NCBI RefSeq assembly: GCF_900088535.1 | Contig: NZ_LT578417.1 | Location: forward strand, 62,001 to 126,000 | From: Cyanobium sp. NIES-981 | Lineage (GTDB): Bacteria; Cyanobacteriota; Cyanobacteriia; PCC-6307; Cyanobiaceae | Direction: 5' to 3' | DNA: 64,000 bases | Part shown: positions 16,650 through 25,615 of the stretch, piece by piece | How positions within the stretch are numbered: the stretch's first letter is position 1 | Layout: the number at the start of each line of letters is the position of its first letter | Notes under the pieces: generated by a model | The model's input: the letters and a program-made list of their open reading frames with translations, nothing else | Database searches by the model: none | Told to the model about the DNA's origin: nothing | Position numbers and translations under genes: made by a program

Positions 16650-16845
16650 CAGGCGGCGGAGACTGCAAAGATCAACATCGCCAGGTCGGCTCCATGTTGC
16701 CGGGCGAAACCAGATCCCATCCGCAGAGACCACACGCATGGAGGTGACTGTTTCTCGACATTCTGATGAGATGCGGCCCTTGCGATCCACATCATTTGCG
16801 CAGGTGCAATGGCAGCGCCTATGGCCACGCCCAGGCTCCCATGGC

Positions 16846-18528
16846 TCAGACCTCTGCAGCTGGCGACGACGTCTTCGGCACCGTGCTGGGGTTGCCGTTC
16901 CGAACAGCGTGGTAGCCCGGCGAGAGAATTTCCACATCGGCTTCCGCGAACTTGTCCTGCAGCGCCGCATGCAGCTGCGAGAGGCTCAGCCGGTAGGTGT
17001 TGGCATCCCGCAGGAAGGCGGTGAGCTCATAGCTGATGTGGAAGTCGTTCAGGGCCGTCTGCAGCACGAAGGGCTCCATTTCATCGGTCACCCCCTCCAC
17101 GCTGCGGGCGGCGGCCAGCATCAGCGCTTCCACCTGGCGCCAGGGCACGTCGTAGCCGATCGTGATTGTGCAGGCCAGCGCCACCGGCTGACGGATCTCC
17201 CGGCGGGAGAAGCTGTAGTTCGCCACGGCGTTGCTGATCACGGTGGCGTTGGGAATGCTCACCAGCTGGTTGTGGGGCGTCTGTACCCGGGTCACCAGCA
17301 GGGTGCGGTCCTGCACCGTCCCGAGCACGCCATTGAGTTCAACGAAGTCACCTTCCCGGAACGCCCGCGTGTAGATCAGCATCAGGCCGCTGATGATGTT
17401 GGCGGCTACGGCACTGGAGCCCAGCGCCGCAAACACCCCCACGAACAGGCCGGCCCCCTGAAATGCCTTGCTGCCGGAGCCGGGGATGTAGGGGAAGGCG
17501 ATCACCAGGGTCGCCACGGCGATGAGCAGGGCCACCAGCCGGGAGGTGGGCCGCGCCCACTCCCGGTAGAAGCCCGGGATGCGCAGGCGGCCGAGTCGCA
17601 GGGCATCGAACACGCCGTTGCTGGCCCGCACCACCAGCACCCCGAGGCCGATGATCACCGCGATCGTGAGCAGGTTGGGGATGGCGGCCACCACCCCGTT
17701 CAGCAGCCCCAGGGTCACCGTGCGCAGCTGCTGGCGCAGGCCGCTGGCAATGCCCTGGGTGGGGGGGAAGAAGCCCAGCAGCAAGGGCACCAGCAGATAG
17801 CTGATCAGCAGCAGCACAGCCCAGTGCACGGTGCTGCGCACGCCCTGCAGCAGGCGCCGTACCTGCGCCGGTTCCAAAAGGGCGGAGAGCCCGAACCGTG
17901 CCAGCTGCTGCAGCAGGAAGCGTTCGCGGCTGGCGATCAGGTGCCGGATCCGACCGTTGAGACGGAACTGGAGGCGGAGCCACACCACGTACACCGCCAG
18001 GACCAGCGCCGCCAGGGCGCTGCCGCGCAGCCACGACTGCAGGGAATGGGCCTCGCGGTAGCGCACCATCGCGGCGCGGATCTGGTCGCGGCTGAGTTCC
18101 GCCAGTCGCCTGGGCTCCATGCCGTAGCAGCGGGCGATCCGCTTGTTCATCACCCCGAGCCGGCGTACAGGCTCGCCCTGTTGCTGCAGCACGATGAAGC
18201 TCTCGCTGTCCAGGTGTTTCACCCCAATGTCGCCAGGGGCGATCGTGAGGTTCTGGGCCAGCTGCAGCAGGGTCCTGCTGCCCCGTTCGGCCACCGTGGT
18301 GACGCTCTCGGCGCCGGCGGTGCTGCGCACCTCCAGCACCTTCTGGCCATCGAGGCGGATGGCCGCCGGTTCGGCGGCGCAGCCCTCGGGCACCTCCTTC
18401 TGATCCAGCAGGATGAAGCTCTGGGCCGGTGTGGCCAGGCCCATCACGAGAACCGCGGCCAGGGCTGCAAGCCCGAGGCCCAGCCTGCCGAGCCAGGCCG
18501 GCCGCCGGAAACGATCACGCAGGCGCAT
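16846..18528 (-). CDS. MscS-family mechanosensitive channel protein (first of two)
   Basis: A 560-residue protein. A signal peptide or first membrane segment (WLGRLGLGLAALAAVLVMGL) is followed by an exported sensor region of about 130 residues, then five or so membrane segments. The MscS core has the pore-lining Gly/Ala helix GLFVGVFAALGSSAVAANIISGLMLI, then REGDFVELNGVLGTVQDRTLLVTRVQTPHNQLVSIPNATVISNAVANYS without a break in similarity. A cytosolic vestibule completes it. The Gly/Ala-packed pore helix and the IPN motif define the family. It probably releases solutes on hypo-osmotic shock. Confidence 0.9.
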   Translation of the reverse strand: MRLRDRFRRPAWLGRLGLGLAALAAVLVMGLATPAQSFILLDQKEVPEGCAAEPAAIRLDGQKVLEVRSTAGAESVTTVAERGSRTLLQLAQNLTIAPGDIGVKHLDSESFIVLQQQGEPVRRLGVMNKRIARCYGMEPRRLAELSRDQIRAAMVRYREAHSLQSWLRGSALAALVLAVYVVWLRLQFRLNGRIRHLIASRERFLLQQLARFGLSALLEPAQVRRLLQGVRSTVHWAVLLLISYLLVPLLLGFFPPTQGIASGLRQQLRTVTLGLLNGVVAAIPNLLTIAVIIGLGVLVVRASNGVFDALRLGRLRIPGFYREWARPTSRLVALLIAVATLVIAFPYIPGSGSKAFQGAGLFVGVFAALGSSAVAANIISGLMLIYTRAFREGDFVELNGVLGTVQDRTLLVTRVQTPHNQLVSIPNATVISNAVANYSFSRREIRQPVALACTITIGYDVPWRQVEALMLAAARSVEGVTDEMEPFVLQTALNDFHISYELTAFLRDANTYRLSLSQLHAALQDKFAEADVEILSPGYHAVRNGNPSTVPKTSSPAAEV

Positions 18529-18682
18529 GGATTGGGTGACCGATCGAGAGGAAGGGCCCTGCGGGCTCCGGTTGTCGCCTCCTCAGGGTGGGGAGGGACC
18601 CGGCGCCTGTCAGTGGTTCGCGGTGCGCACCCTGGGGATTTGTGACCCTGCCGCGGTGGGTCTGCAGGGCTGGGTGGAACCC

Positions 18683-20512
18683 TCAGGCCTGGCGGGAGAG
18701 CCGCTGCGGAATGCCGGGTTCGATGCCGGCCTCATCGAAGGCCAGCTTGAGCCGCCGCCGGTATTCGCGGGCCACACCCCACTGCTTGAGGGGCTGGGTC
18801 TTGATCCAGAGCTTGAGGCGCACGCCGCTCTGGTCGAGCTGCTCCACCCCCAGCAGCTGGGGCTCCTCCAGGATCAGGGCGCTCCACTCCGGATCGGCGG
18901 CCAGCTGCGTGGCCACCGCCTCCAGCAGCGCGCAGGCCCTGGCGAGATCGCTGCGCCAGGCGATGTCCACCTCGAAGTTCACCCGGGCCCAGTCCTTGCT
19001 GCGGTTCTCGCACTCCCGGATGGCGCCGTTGGGCAGGCTGATCAGTTCACCGCCGCCCCCACGCAGCTGGGTGTAGAGCAGGTTCATGCCCTCCACCAGG
19101 CCGGCATGGCCGTTGGCGGCGATCGAATCGCCGACGGCATAGAGGTCGGCGGTGAGGATCCGCACGCCACCGATCAGATCCTCCACCAGCCCCCGGGCCA
19201 GGAAACCCACGGCCACCGCCACGATGCCGGCCCCGGCCAGGATCTCGGGCGTGAGGCCGAACAGCAGCAGGGTGAGATAGAGCCCCAGCAGGGTGGTGCC
19301 GACCCCGATCGTGCCCTTGATCACCCCCAGATTGGTGCCGAGGCGCTGCTGGGGCCGCCGGGAGTTGGGCTCCGCCAGCTGCGCCTGCTCGGCCCACTGG
19401 TTGAGGCGGCGCACCAGGCTCCAGCTCAGCAGTCCCTCCAGCACGATCATCGCCAGCCAGATCACCGGAATCCAGGCCGACTGGCGCAGCAGGGCCAGGG
19501 CGAACAGGCGGGTGCCGGGCAGCACGAACAGCGCCAGGATCACCGCCATCACCAGCACCGCGATCCGCAGCACCCGGATCAGCTTGATGGCCAGAGCGTG
19601 GTGCCGCTGGTCGCGCTCTAGCTGCTGCACCTGCCGGAGAGCCTGGACGTCCGCCGCGTCCGCTTTGGACTCCTCGCCGGGCAGGGTGTTGTGCTCCTCG
19701 GCGCGCGAGCGGCTCTGCTGGAGTGCGATCAGCTCCCGCCCCAGCGCCAGCACCCGCTGGCGGCGCCGACGCACGGCCCGGCTGCACGCCAGCACACCGG
19801 CCGCGCCGAAGGCGGCGGCCAGAGTCACCATGGTGGCGCGGGCCCAGGGGAAGCGCCGATCGAAGCTGGCCCCCCAGAGGGCCTCGCTCAGGGTGCGCTC
19901 CAGGATCCCCTTCCAGCGCTGTGCCAGGGCCTTGGTGTCCAGGCCATTGGCGATGCTGTCCGGCTCAGTGAGGGTGATCAGGGTCACCAGGGGGGTGTTG
20001 TTGGCCGCATCCGCCGGCAGCACGATCACCGGGCTGTTGTTCTTCGTGGCGATCGCCAGCGATGGCGTCAGCGGGTGACGGGGTTTCTGCTGGCGGTCGA
20101 GCCAGAGCCCGGCGCCGAGGCTTGGCGGGGGCGTCGGCGCGCTGCGCACGGAGGCCTCCAGCTGGCTGGCCAGTTCCCGCAGGCTGGTGGCCACCGCCGT
20201 GGAGCGGGCTTCCACCCGGGCGGCGCTGTCCTGGACGCTGGCCCCATCCGCGACCGGCACGGCCAGGCGGATGCGGGGCTCTCCCGGCCCGAGCGGGATG
20301 TGCGGGCTCACCACCACGCTGCACCAGAAGCGGCCGCAGGGGCGGGCCCTGTCCAGGTCCCACCAGTGTTTGCGGGCCGACAGACCCGCCTCCGCACTGG
20401 AGTTCGTGCCGCCGCCGGCAGCCCATACAAAGCCGGACGCCGGGTTGACGAGCACGAGCATCAGGGCCAGCACGGCCACGGCAAGCCTGCGAGGCCATCG
20501 ACGTAGTCCCAT
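18683..20512 (-). CDS. MscS-family mechanosensitive channel protein (second of two)
   Basis: From the ATG at 20512 (MGLRRWPRRLAVAVLALMLV) the protein has 609 residues; the longer frame from 20584 lacks a signal-like start. It has an N-terminal signal, an exported domain of about 200 residues, then membrane segments interrupted by an acidic/Arg-rich cytosolic stretch (about residues 240-300). The MscS core reads GAGIVAVAVGFLARGLVEDLIGGVRIL, then YAVGDSIAANGHAGLVEGMNL and ELISLPNGAIRECENRSKDW. It lies 154 bases upstream of the first MscS gene on the same strand. The two proteins differ enough to be old duplicates. Confidence 0.9.
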   Translation of the reverse strand: MGLRRWPRRLAVAVLALMLVLVNPASGFVWAAGGGTNSSAEAGLSARKHWWDLDRARPCGRFWCSVVVSPHIPLGPGEPRIRLAVPVADGASVQDSAARVEARSTAVATSLRELASQLEASVRSAPTPPPSLGAGLWLDRQQKPRHPLTPSLAIATKNNSPVIVLPADAANNTPLVTLITLTEPDSIANGLDTKALAQRWKGILERTLSEALWGASFDRRFPWARATMVTLAAAFGAAGVLACSRAVRRRRQRVLALGRELIALQQSRSRAEEHNTLPGEESKADAADVQALRQVQQLERDQRHHALAIKLIRVLRIAVLVMAVILALFVLPGTRLFALALLRQSAWIPVIWLAMIVLEGLLSWSLVRRLNQWAEQAQLAEPNSRRPQQRLGTNLGVIKGTIGVGTTLLGLYLTLLLFGLTPEILAGAGIVAVAVGFLARGLVEDLIGGVRILTADLYAVGDSIAANGHAGLVEGMNLLYTQLRGGGGELISLPNGAIRECENRSKDWARVNFEVDIAWRSDLARACALLEAVATQLAADPEWSALILEEPQLLGVEQLDQSGVRLKLWIKTQPLKQWGVAREYRRRLKLAFDEAGIEPGIPQRLSRQA

Positions 20513-20642
20513 GCCGATCTCCGTTCCTGTCTCTCCTGATCGTGCCGTCTGGCCCGGTCGGCTTCGGCGGGTGACACTGCGCATCGTCGGCGTTGCGGCG
20601 CCTGGGTCGCGTCATCACACTGCGGGCAGTCCCCCTGGCGGC

Positions 20643-21659
20643 ATGGCCCTGAGCTCGAATCCCGCCCCCGCCCTCCTCGAGCCGCGAGCAGGCCAGGAGC
20701 CTGCGGGTGGGCGTCCCTGCCCGGGACGGCCGCCCGCCCGGGACATGGTGTGGATCCCGGGCGGCAGCTTCACGATGGGCTCGGACCACCACTACCCGGA
20801 GGAAGCCCCGGCCCATCGCCGCGAGGTGCAGGGCTTCTGGATCGACCGGGCTCCCGTCACCAATGCCCAGTTCCGCAAGTTCGTGAAGGCCACCGGCCAT
20901 CTGACGCTGGCGGAGCGGGCCGCGAACCCGGCCGATTACCCCGAGGCGCTGCCTGAGCTGCTGGCACCCGCCTCGATCGTGTTCGTGCCGCCGGCGGGAC
21001 CGGTGGGGACTGGGGATCCCTACCGCTGGTGGCAGTACATCCTGGGGGCCAACTGGCGGCACCCGGAGGGGCCGGGTTCCTCGATCAAGGGCCGCGACCA
21101 TCACCCCGTGGTGCATGTGGCCTATGAGGATGCGCAGGCTTACGCCGTCTGGGCGGGCAAGCAGCTGCCCACGGAGGCCGAGTGGGAGTTCGCCGCCTGG
21201 GGTGGCCGCGGCGGCACGGAGTTCGTCTGGGGCTCGGAACTCCATCCCGGCGGCCGCGCCCTGGCCAACACCTTCCAGGGCGATTTCCCTCACCACAACA
21301 GCCGCCAGGATGGCTACGAGCGCACCTCGCCCGTGGGGGCCTTCCCTGCCAACGGCTACGGCCTGGTCGACATGATCGGCAACGTCTGGGAGTGGACCGA
21401 CAGCTGGTACCAGGCCCACAGCGCCGCCGGGCAGGATCCCGGCACCGCCCCGGAGGGTGGCTGTTGTGCCAGTGCCGCCCGGGAGGCCAGCATCGATCGC
21501 ACTTCCCAGCACGGCGCCATGCCCCGCAAGGTGGTGAAGGGAGGGTCGTTCCTCTGCGCTCCCAGCTACTGCCGCCGCTACCGCCCGCCGGCCCGGTTGG
21601 CCCAGGGAATTGACACCTCCACCTGCCACATGGGCTTCCGCTGCGTGGTGCGGGTCTGA
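20643..21659 (+). CDS. Formylglycine-generating enzyme (SUMF1/FGE) family protein
   Basis: A 338-residue protein from the ATG at 20643; the frame is open further upstream but would overlap the divergent MscS gene. FGE-sulfatase domain blocks are MVWIPGGSFTMGSDHHYPEE, FWIDRAPVTNAQFRKFV, HHPVVHVAYEDAQAYAVWAG, LPTEAEWEFAAWGG and GNVWEWTDSWY. The end carries GGSFLCAPSYCRRYRPPAR with Cys305 and Cys310, matching the catalytic Cys pair of genuine FGEs. That pair is missing in many SUMF1 relatives such as EgtB or regulatory homologues. It would oxidise the active-site Cys of the sulfatase at 10199. Confidence 0.9.
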   Translation: MALSSNPAPALLEPRAGQEPAGGRPCPGRPPARDMVWIPGGSFTMGSDHHYPEEAPAHRREVQGFWIDRAPVTNAQFRKFVKATGHLTLAERAANPADYPEALPELLAPASIVFVPPAGPVGTGDPYRWWQYILGANWRHPEGPGSSIKGRDHHPVVHVAYEDAQAYAVWAGKQLPTEAEWEFAAWGGRGGTEFVWGSELHPGGRALANTFQGDFPHHNSRQDGYERTSPVGAFPANGYGLVDMIGNVWEWTDSWYQAHSAAGQDPGTAPEGGCCASAAREASIDRTSQHGAMPRKVVKGGSFLCAPSYCRRYRPPARLAQGIDTSTCHMGFRCVVRV

Positions 21660-21662
21660 GCG

Positions 21663-22109
21663 ATGGCGGAACTTCCCCTGGAGACCTGGTTGGAGGTGGG
21701 AGCGAACTCCCTGCGCCTGGTGCTGGAGTTCATCTCGGTGGTGTGTGTGGGCATCGGCCTGCTGGTCTCCCTGCGCCAGGCGCTGCGGTTGCGGCTGCGG
21801 CGGCGGGTGGGATCGCGGCCCTTCAACAGCATCCGGCTCACCTTCGGCAGCTGGCTCTCGATGGCGCTGGAGTTCCAGCTCGCGGCTGACATCGTGTCGA
21901 CCACCACGGCCCCCTCCAACGCCAACCTGATCAAACTTGCCGTGGTGGCCGTGATTCGAACCTTCCTCAATGTGTTCCTGGCCAGGGAGGTGGAAGCGGA
22001 ACAGAAGTTCGAGGACGAGCACAGACAGCCCGGTGAGCGCAGCTCTGCCGGCGGTGACCTTGCCGTGGCCCGATCGTCCGGTGCTTCCCTGCCCTTCGAG
22101 GCCCAATGA
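21663..22109 (+). CDS. DUF1622 family membrane protein
   Basis: A 148-residue protein starting 3 bases after the FGE stop. It has an N-terminal membrane helix (LRLVLEFISVVCVGIGLLVSL), an amphipathic Arg-rich stretch, RLTFGSWLSMALEFQLAADI and a second hydrophobic block KLAVVAVIRTFLNVFLAREV; this pattern defines DUF1622. Function is not established. The C-terminal 35 residues are polar and disordered-looking. It overlaps the DUF202 gene by 4 bases. Confidence 0.85.
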   Translation: MAELPLETWLEVGANSLRLVLEFISVVCVGIGLLVSLRQALRLRLRRRVGSRPFNSIRLTFGSWLSMALEFQLAADIVSTTTAPSNANLIKLAVVAVIRTFLNVFLAREVEAEQKFEDEHRQPGERSSAGGDLAVARSSGASLPFEAQ

Positions 22110-22492
22110 CGAATCTCAACAACGAACTGGCCAAGGAGCGCAATCGGGCCGCCGCCGAGCGCACGATGATGGCCTGGATCCGCACCTGCCTGTCGCTGAT
22201 CAGTTTCGGCTTCGGCCTCGACAAGATCATCGGTGCCATCAACCGCAGCCGCTTCAATGACAGTTACCACGCCGGTCTGAGCGTGCGGCTGATGGCGATG
22301 GGCTTCGTGCTGATCGGCATCCTGGCGATGGCGGCCGCCACCCGGCAGCACATGCGCACCCTCAAGCTGATCCGCCGCGATGACTTTGTGTATGTCGATC
22401 AGCGCTCGATCACGGTGTTCACGGCCATTGCCCTCACGATCATCGGTGTCGTGGCCTTTGTGCTGCTGATGACCGGAAACCCTGCGCCCTGA
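22106..22492 (+). CDS. DUF202/YidH family membrane protein
   Basis: A 128-residue protein with the family opening NELAKERNRAAAERTMMAWI and three membrane helices (LSLISFGFGLDKII, LMAMGFVLIGILAMAAAT, VFTAIALTIIGVVAFVLLM). The Arg-Thr-x-x-Ala-x-x-Arg motif typical of DUF202 is present. Its role is unknown; homologues are often grouped with small membrane proteins such as DUF1622, as here. Confidence 0.88.
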   Translation: MTNLNNELAKERNRAAAERTMMAWIRTCLSLISFGFGLDKIIGAINRSRFNDSYHAGLSVRLMAMGFVLIGILAMAAATRQHMRTLKLIRRDDFVYVDQRSITVFTAIALTIIGVVAFVLLMTGNPAP

Positions 22493-22498
22493 TTCTCC

Positions 22499-23383
22499 AT
22501 GCCACCCTTCGCTGCGCTGCTGGCCACGGCCACCATCGTCACGTTGATGTTCAGCCTCGGGCTGGGCCTGAAGGATTACCCCTTCGTGCTGCTGCGGGAT
22601 CGCCCTGCGTTCCTGTGGCGCGTAGTGCTGGCCACCTGTTTCCTCGTGCCCCTGGCGGGTCTGGCGCTGGTGCTTCTGCCCCTGCAGGGCCTGCTCTCCA
22701 GGCCCGCCTGGGTCGCCATCGCCCTGATGCTGGCGTGCCCCAGCGCCCCGCTCATTCTGTTCCGGGTGCGCAGCAGTGGCGGCACGGCTGAGCTGGCCGC
22801 GCGTCTGCAGATCCCGGCGGCGCTGCTGGCGATCGTGTCCATTCCCCTGCTGGCGATGCTGTTCAAGGCCTGTGCTGGCCTCAATGGCTGGGAGGTGAAC
22901 GGTTGGGACATCCGGCCCCTCGCCGTGGCCGCCCAGGTGCTGAAGGTGCAGGTGCTGCCGGTGCTGGCCGGGGTGCTGCTGGCCCAGTGGCGTCCGGCGC
23001 TCGCTCGCCGCTGCAGTGCCGTGCTCGGCAAGCTGGCCACCCTGATGCTGGCGGCCCTGCTGATGGCCTTGCTGGTGATGAGCGCCGCCAAGCTCTGGCC
23101 CTTCCTGCAGCAGAACCTTCTGGGTCTGGCGGCAATGGCCCTGTTGAGCGTGCTCAGCCTGGCGATCGGGTATGCCCTGGCGGGCCGGGATCCCCTGGAG
23201 CGCCGCACGGTGGGGCTGGTGACCGGCATGCGGAACACCGGCCTGGCCGCCGACCTGGCCCTGACCCATGCGCCTTCGAACGTGCTGCCGGAGTTGATTC
23301 CGGGCATCCTCGGCTATGTGCTGATCACCGTGATCGTGTCCACGATGTTTCTGAGCTGGCAGAAGCGGGAACTCGCCACCTGA
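22499..23383 (+). CDS. Bile acid:Na+ symporter (SBF)-family transporter
   Basis: A 294-residue membrane protein with nine or ten hydrophobic helices. Family traits include the N-terminal FSLGLGLKDYPFVL, the internal broken helix LMLACPSAPLILFRVRSSGG, and GLVTGMRNTGLAADLALTH, which corresponds to the second crossover helix. The sodium-binding residues cannot be assigned confidently by eye. It likely carries an organic anion with Na+. It begins 6 bases after the DUF202 stop, last gene of a four-gene forward run headed by FGE. Confidence 0.82.
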   Translation: MPPFAALLATATIVTLMFSLGLGLKDYPFVLLRDRPAFLWRVVLATCFLVPLAGLALVLLPLQGLLSRPAWVAIALMLACPSAPLILFRVRSSGGTAELAARLQIPAALLAIVSIPLLAMLFKACAGLNGWEVNGWDIRPLAVAAQVLKVQVLPVLAGVLLAQWRPALARRCSAVLGKLATLMLAALLMALLVMSAAKLWPFLQQNLLGLAAMALLSVLSLAIGYALAGRDPLERRTVGLVTGMRNTGLAADLALTHAPSNVLPELIPGILGYVLITVIVSTMFLSWQKRELAT

Positions 23384-23412
23384 GCTGAGTCACACACCCC
23401 TGCCGGACGGAT

Positions 23413-24342
23413 CTAGAAGAAGAACTTCACCCCCATCTCGATGCCGTTCTGATAGCTGCGGATGCCACTGGGCCGCTCATCCCCGTTGCTGTAGTTGATG
23501 CCCAGATAGCGCCAGGAGAGGGTGAGATCGGTGTTGTTGCCCACGGCATAGCCCAGGCCGAGCTGGGCGTTGCCGGTGTAGTCCTTGGCGCCGGAGAAGT
23601 CAAAGCCGCCGATGTCGGCCCGGGCGAAGGCCCTCAGCTTGGGCGAGAGGAAGTAGGTCGCCTGGAAGCCGAGCAGCGGTTGGGCCCACGTGCGGTCGAA
23701 GGAGCGCTCGGCCCCAAACCGTCGATCCCCATCGATTTCCCGGATCTCCGCCTTCACATCGAGCCCCATGTCGAGCACGCGCACGCCCGCGTAGGGGATG
23801 AAGCTGTAGTGGCCAGGCTCGGCGATCGCCGTCTCGGGTGACCCGAAGCGATAGCGCAGGGCGAAGTCATAGATCCCCTGCGTGGTGGACACCTCGGTAT
23901 TGCCGGTGAAGAGGCCGCGCCGCCCGGTCCTGCCGTCCTCGCCCGAGAGCTTCACATAGCTCAGATCGGTGAGCAGGCCCCAGCGCCCCTTCTCCACGCT
24001 GCCCCGGACGTAGGTGAGCCAGTCGAGGGCGGAGAGGATGTCGCCGAGATCGGCATCCACGTCGCTTTCGAAGCCGCGGATCGTCACGCTGCCGGTGGCG
24101 CGCAGCGGCGCAAATCCGTAGATCTCCACCGTTCCGCGCCAGTCCTTGGTCGGATCGGGGCTGGCGGCCTGGGGGTCTTCCGTGGGATCCTCTGCCGGCG
24201 CCGGCGCGGCCATCGGGTCCGGGGTGCTGGTCTCCTCGGTCATGGGGATAGCCTCCTCGGCCCTGACCGGACCGGCACCCACGCCGAACCAGGCGATCGG
24301 CAGGTTGATCAGGGCCAGGGCGGCCAGGCTGGATGAACGCAT
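23413..24342 (-). CDS. Outer-membrane beta-barrel protein
   Basis: A 309-residue protein with a signal peptide (MRSSSLAALALINLPIAWFG ... VRA). An acidic Pro/Thr-rich linker of about 35 residues follows, then alternating polar/hydrophobic beta strands (WRGTVEIYGFAPLRATGSVT, LRAFARADIGGFDFSGAKDY). It ends in GVKFFF, an aromatic C-terminus recognised by the BAM machinery. Length suits an eight- to twelve-stranded barrel. No substrate can be read from sequence. It converges with the SBF-family gene. Confidence 0.82.
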   Translation of the reverse strand: MRSSSLAALALINLPIAWFGVGAGPVRAEEAIPMTEETSTPDPMAAPAPAEDPTEDPQAASPDPTKDWRGTVEIYGFAPLRATGSVTIRGFESDVDADLGDILSALDWLTYVRGSVEKGRWGLLTDLSYVKLSGEDGRTGRRGLFTGNTEVSTTQGIYDFALRYRFGSPETAIAEPGHYSFIPYAGVRVLDMGLDVKAEIREIDGDRRFGAERSFDRTWAQPLLGFQATYFLSPKLRAFARADIGGFDFSGAKDYTGNAQLGLGYAVGNNTDLTLSWRYLGINYSNGDERPSGIRSYQNGIEMGVKFFF

Positions 24343-24459
24343 GGTGCGGAAGGTCAGCCGCCTGAGGGCGGCATGGCAGCCACCTCTTATAGGAGCAGCC
24401 CGCCCCCGTGGCTATCCAGGCCGTGGCGGCCCCGGATCGGCATGCTGCGTTCCCCCATC

Positions 24460-24489
24460 AAAAAACCTGCCGCCGTGGAGGGCGGCAGG
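24460..24489 (-). terminator. Rho-independent terminator downstream of the duplicated cassette
   Basis: Read on the minus strand, CCTGCCGCC (24481-24489), a 6-base loop and GGCGGCAGG (24466-24474) form a perfect 9-bp GC stem followed by six T residues (24460-24465). It lies 31 bases past the stop of the gene at 24521, at the distal end of the duplicated operon. Confidence 0.9.
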
Positions 24490-24520
24490 TACAAGGTTCG
24501 GCCGTTTCAGGCCGCGACGC

Positions 24521-25615
24521 TCAGACCGAGCCGTAGGCCACCTGGCAGGCCGCATTCAGCAGCTCCGCCTCCGAAGCGCTGTTGGGCGTGCTGCCGTTGA
24601 GCGTGCCCCGGTCGCAGTCGGCCTCCATGGTGATCGAGCTGTCACCCGAGATCGCTTCGAACGACACGGACTGATCACCCACCGGCGCCACCGTTCCATA
24701 GAGGAGTTGGTAGTCGCTGTTCGGAACCGCGATGTAGGTGGTGTGGCTGCTCACGGCGTTGTCCACCGCCGAGTTGATGATGGCGGCTGTGGCCAGGGTG
24801 CTGACCCCCCAGGCCGCGGCACTCGCACCCCACCAACCCCAGCTGGGGCTCGACCAGCCGCCGTACCAGCCGTAATTCCAGGGCCTTGCATAGCCCCAGC
24901 CCGGCCGGGCCCAGCCGGGATAGCGGTCCCAGCGGTCGTTCCAGCGGTCGTTGCGCCGATCCCAGCGGTCATCCCAGCGGTCTGAACGGCGGTCATAGCG
25001 CTCATCGCGCCTGTCCTGGTTGCGGCTGACCCTCTCATCACGCCGGTCCTGGCGGTTGTCAAAACGGTCGTCCCGGTTGCGGTCGTCGCGCCGGTTGTCC
25101 CGGTTCCCGGCCCGGTCGTCCCGCCGGTTCTTGGCGGTGTCCCGGTTGCGATCCCGGTTGCCGTCGCGCTGGTTCCTGTTCTTGTTGGAGGCGGTGCGGT
25201 TGCGGTCACCACTGCCTGCCTTGCGGTTCTTGCTGCCGGATCCGCTGGCCGATTTGCTGTTGAGCGAGGGGTTGCCGCTCGAGCGGGCGTTCTTCTTGTA
25301 GCCGCCCGAGGGTTTCTTGGACCCCCGGCTGAGCCCTGAACTGCTGCTCTTGAAGCCAGTGCTGCCTTTGGAGGAACGTTTGGCGGAACTCTTGCGACTG
25401 CCGCCGCCGCTGCGTTTGCCGGAGCTCTTGCGGCCCCCACCCTTCTTGCCGCCGCCACCCTTTTTGGCCAGCAGTTCGGTCTGGGTGGTGGCTGAACTGG
25501 TGTCCAGGCTTGTGCCGGATTGGAATGCAGCCTCGGCTGGAATACCGGGGAGTGCCAGGGCCCCCGCCAGCAGCAGGCCGAACAGGGAGCGGGTTCGGGA
25601 TCGGGTTCGGTGCAT
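24521..25615 (-). CDS. Exported Arg/Asp-rich, Trp-rich protein, lysine-rich copy (cassette copy 2)
   Basis: A 364-residue protein from the ATG at 25615, which overlaps the upstream stop (TGATG); a GTG one codon earlier is possible. Order: signal peptide (about residues 1-30); a Gly/Ser/Lys-rich basic linker with 19 Lys; Arg/Asp/Asn tracts with recurring QDRRDER-like units; an aromatic segment (RYPGWARPGWGYARPWNYGW); one membrane-like or beta segment (WGVSTLATAAIINSAV); and a C-terminal domain with two Cys ending AACQVAYGSV. I recognise no family. The composition suggests a surface or matrix protein. The paralogue is at 26296. Confidence 0.82.
   Translation of the reverse strand: MHRTRSRTRSLFGLLLAGALALPGIPAEAAFQSGTSLDTSSATTQTELLAKKGGGGKKGGGRKSSGKRSGGGSRKSSAKRSSKGSTGFKSSSSGLSRGSKKPSGGYKKNARSSGNPSLNSKSASGSGSKNRKAGSGDRNRTASNKNRNQRDGNRDRNRDTAKNRRDDRAGNRDNRRDDRNRDDRFDNRQDRRDERVSRNQDRRDERYDRRSDRWDDRWDRRNDRWNDRWDRYPGWARPGWGYARPWNYGWYGGWSSPSWGWWGASAAAWGVSTLATAAIINSAVDNAVSSHTTYIAVPNSDYQLLYGTVAPVGDQSVSFEAISGDSSITMEADCDRGTLNGSTPNSASEAELLNAACQVAYGSV

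Noticed and set aside
12600-16700. Possible prophage or genomic island with integrase
   Set aside because: GC is lower and an IS is present, but no integrase, attachment repeat or phage gene was found; tRNA-Leu lies 40 kb away.
24900-25350. Regularly spaced short repeats resembling a CRISPR array
   Set aside because: The repeats are codons for Arg/Asp/Asn tracts within a coding frame; units vary and there are no constant repeats with unique spacers. The same holds at 26700-26950.
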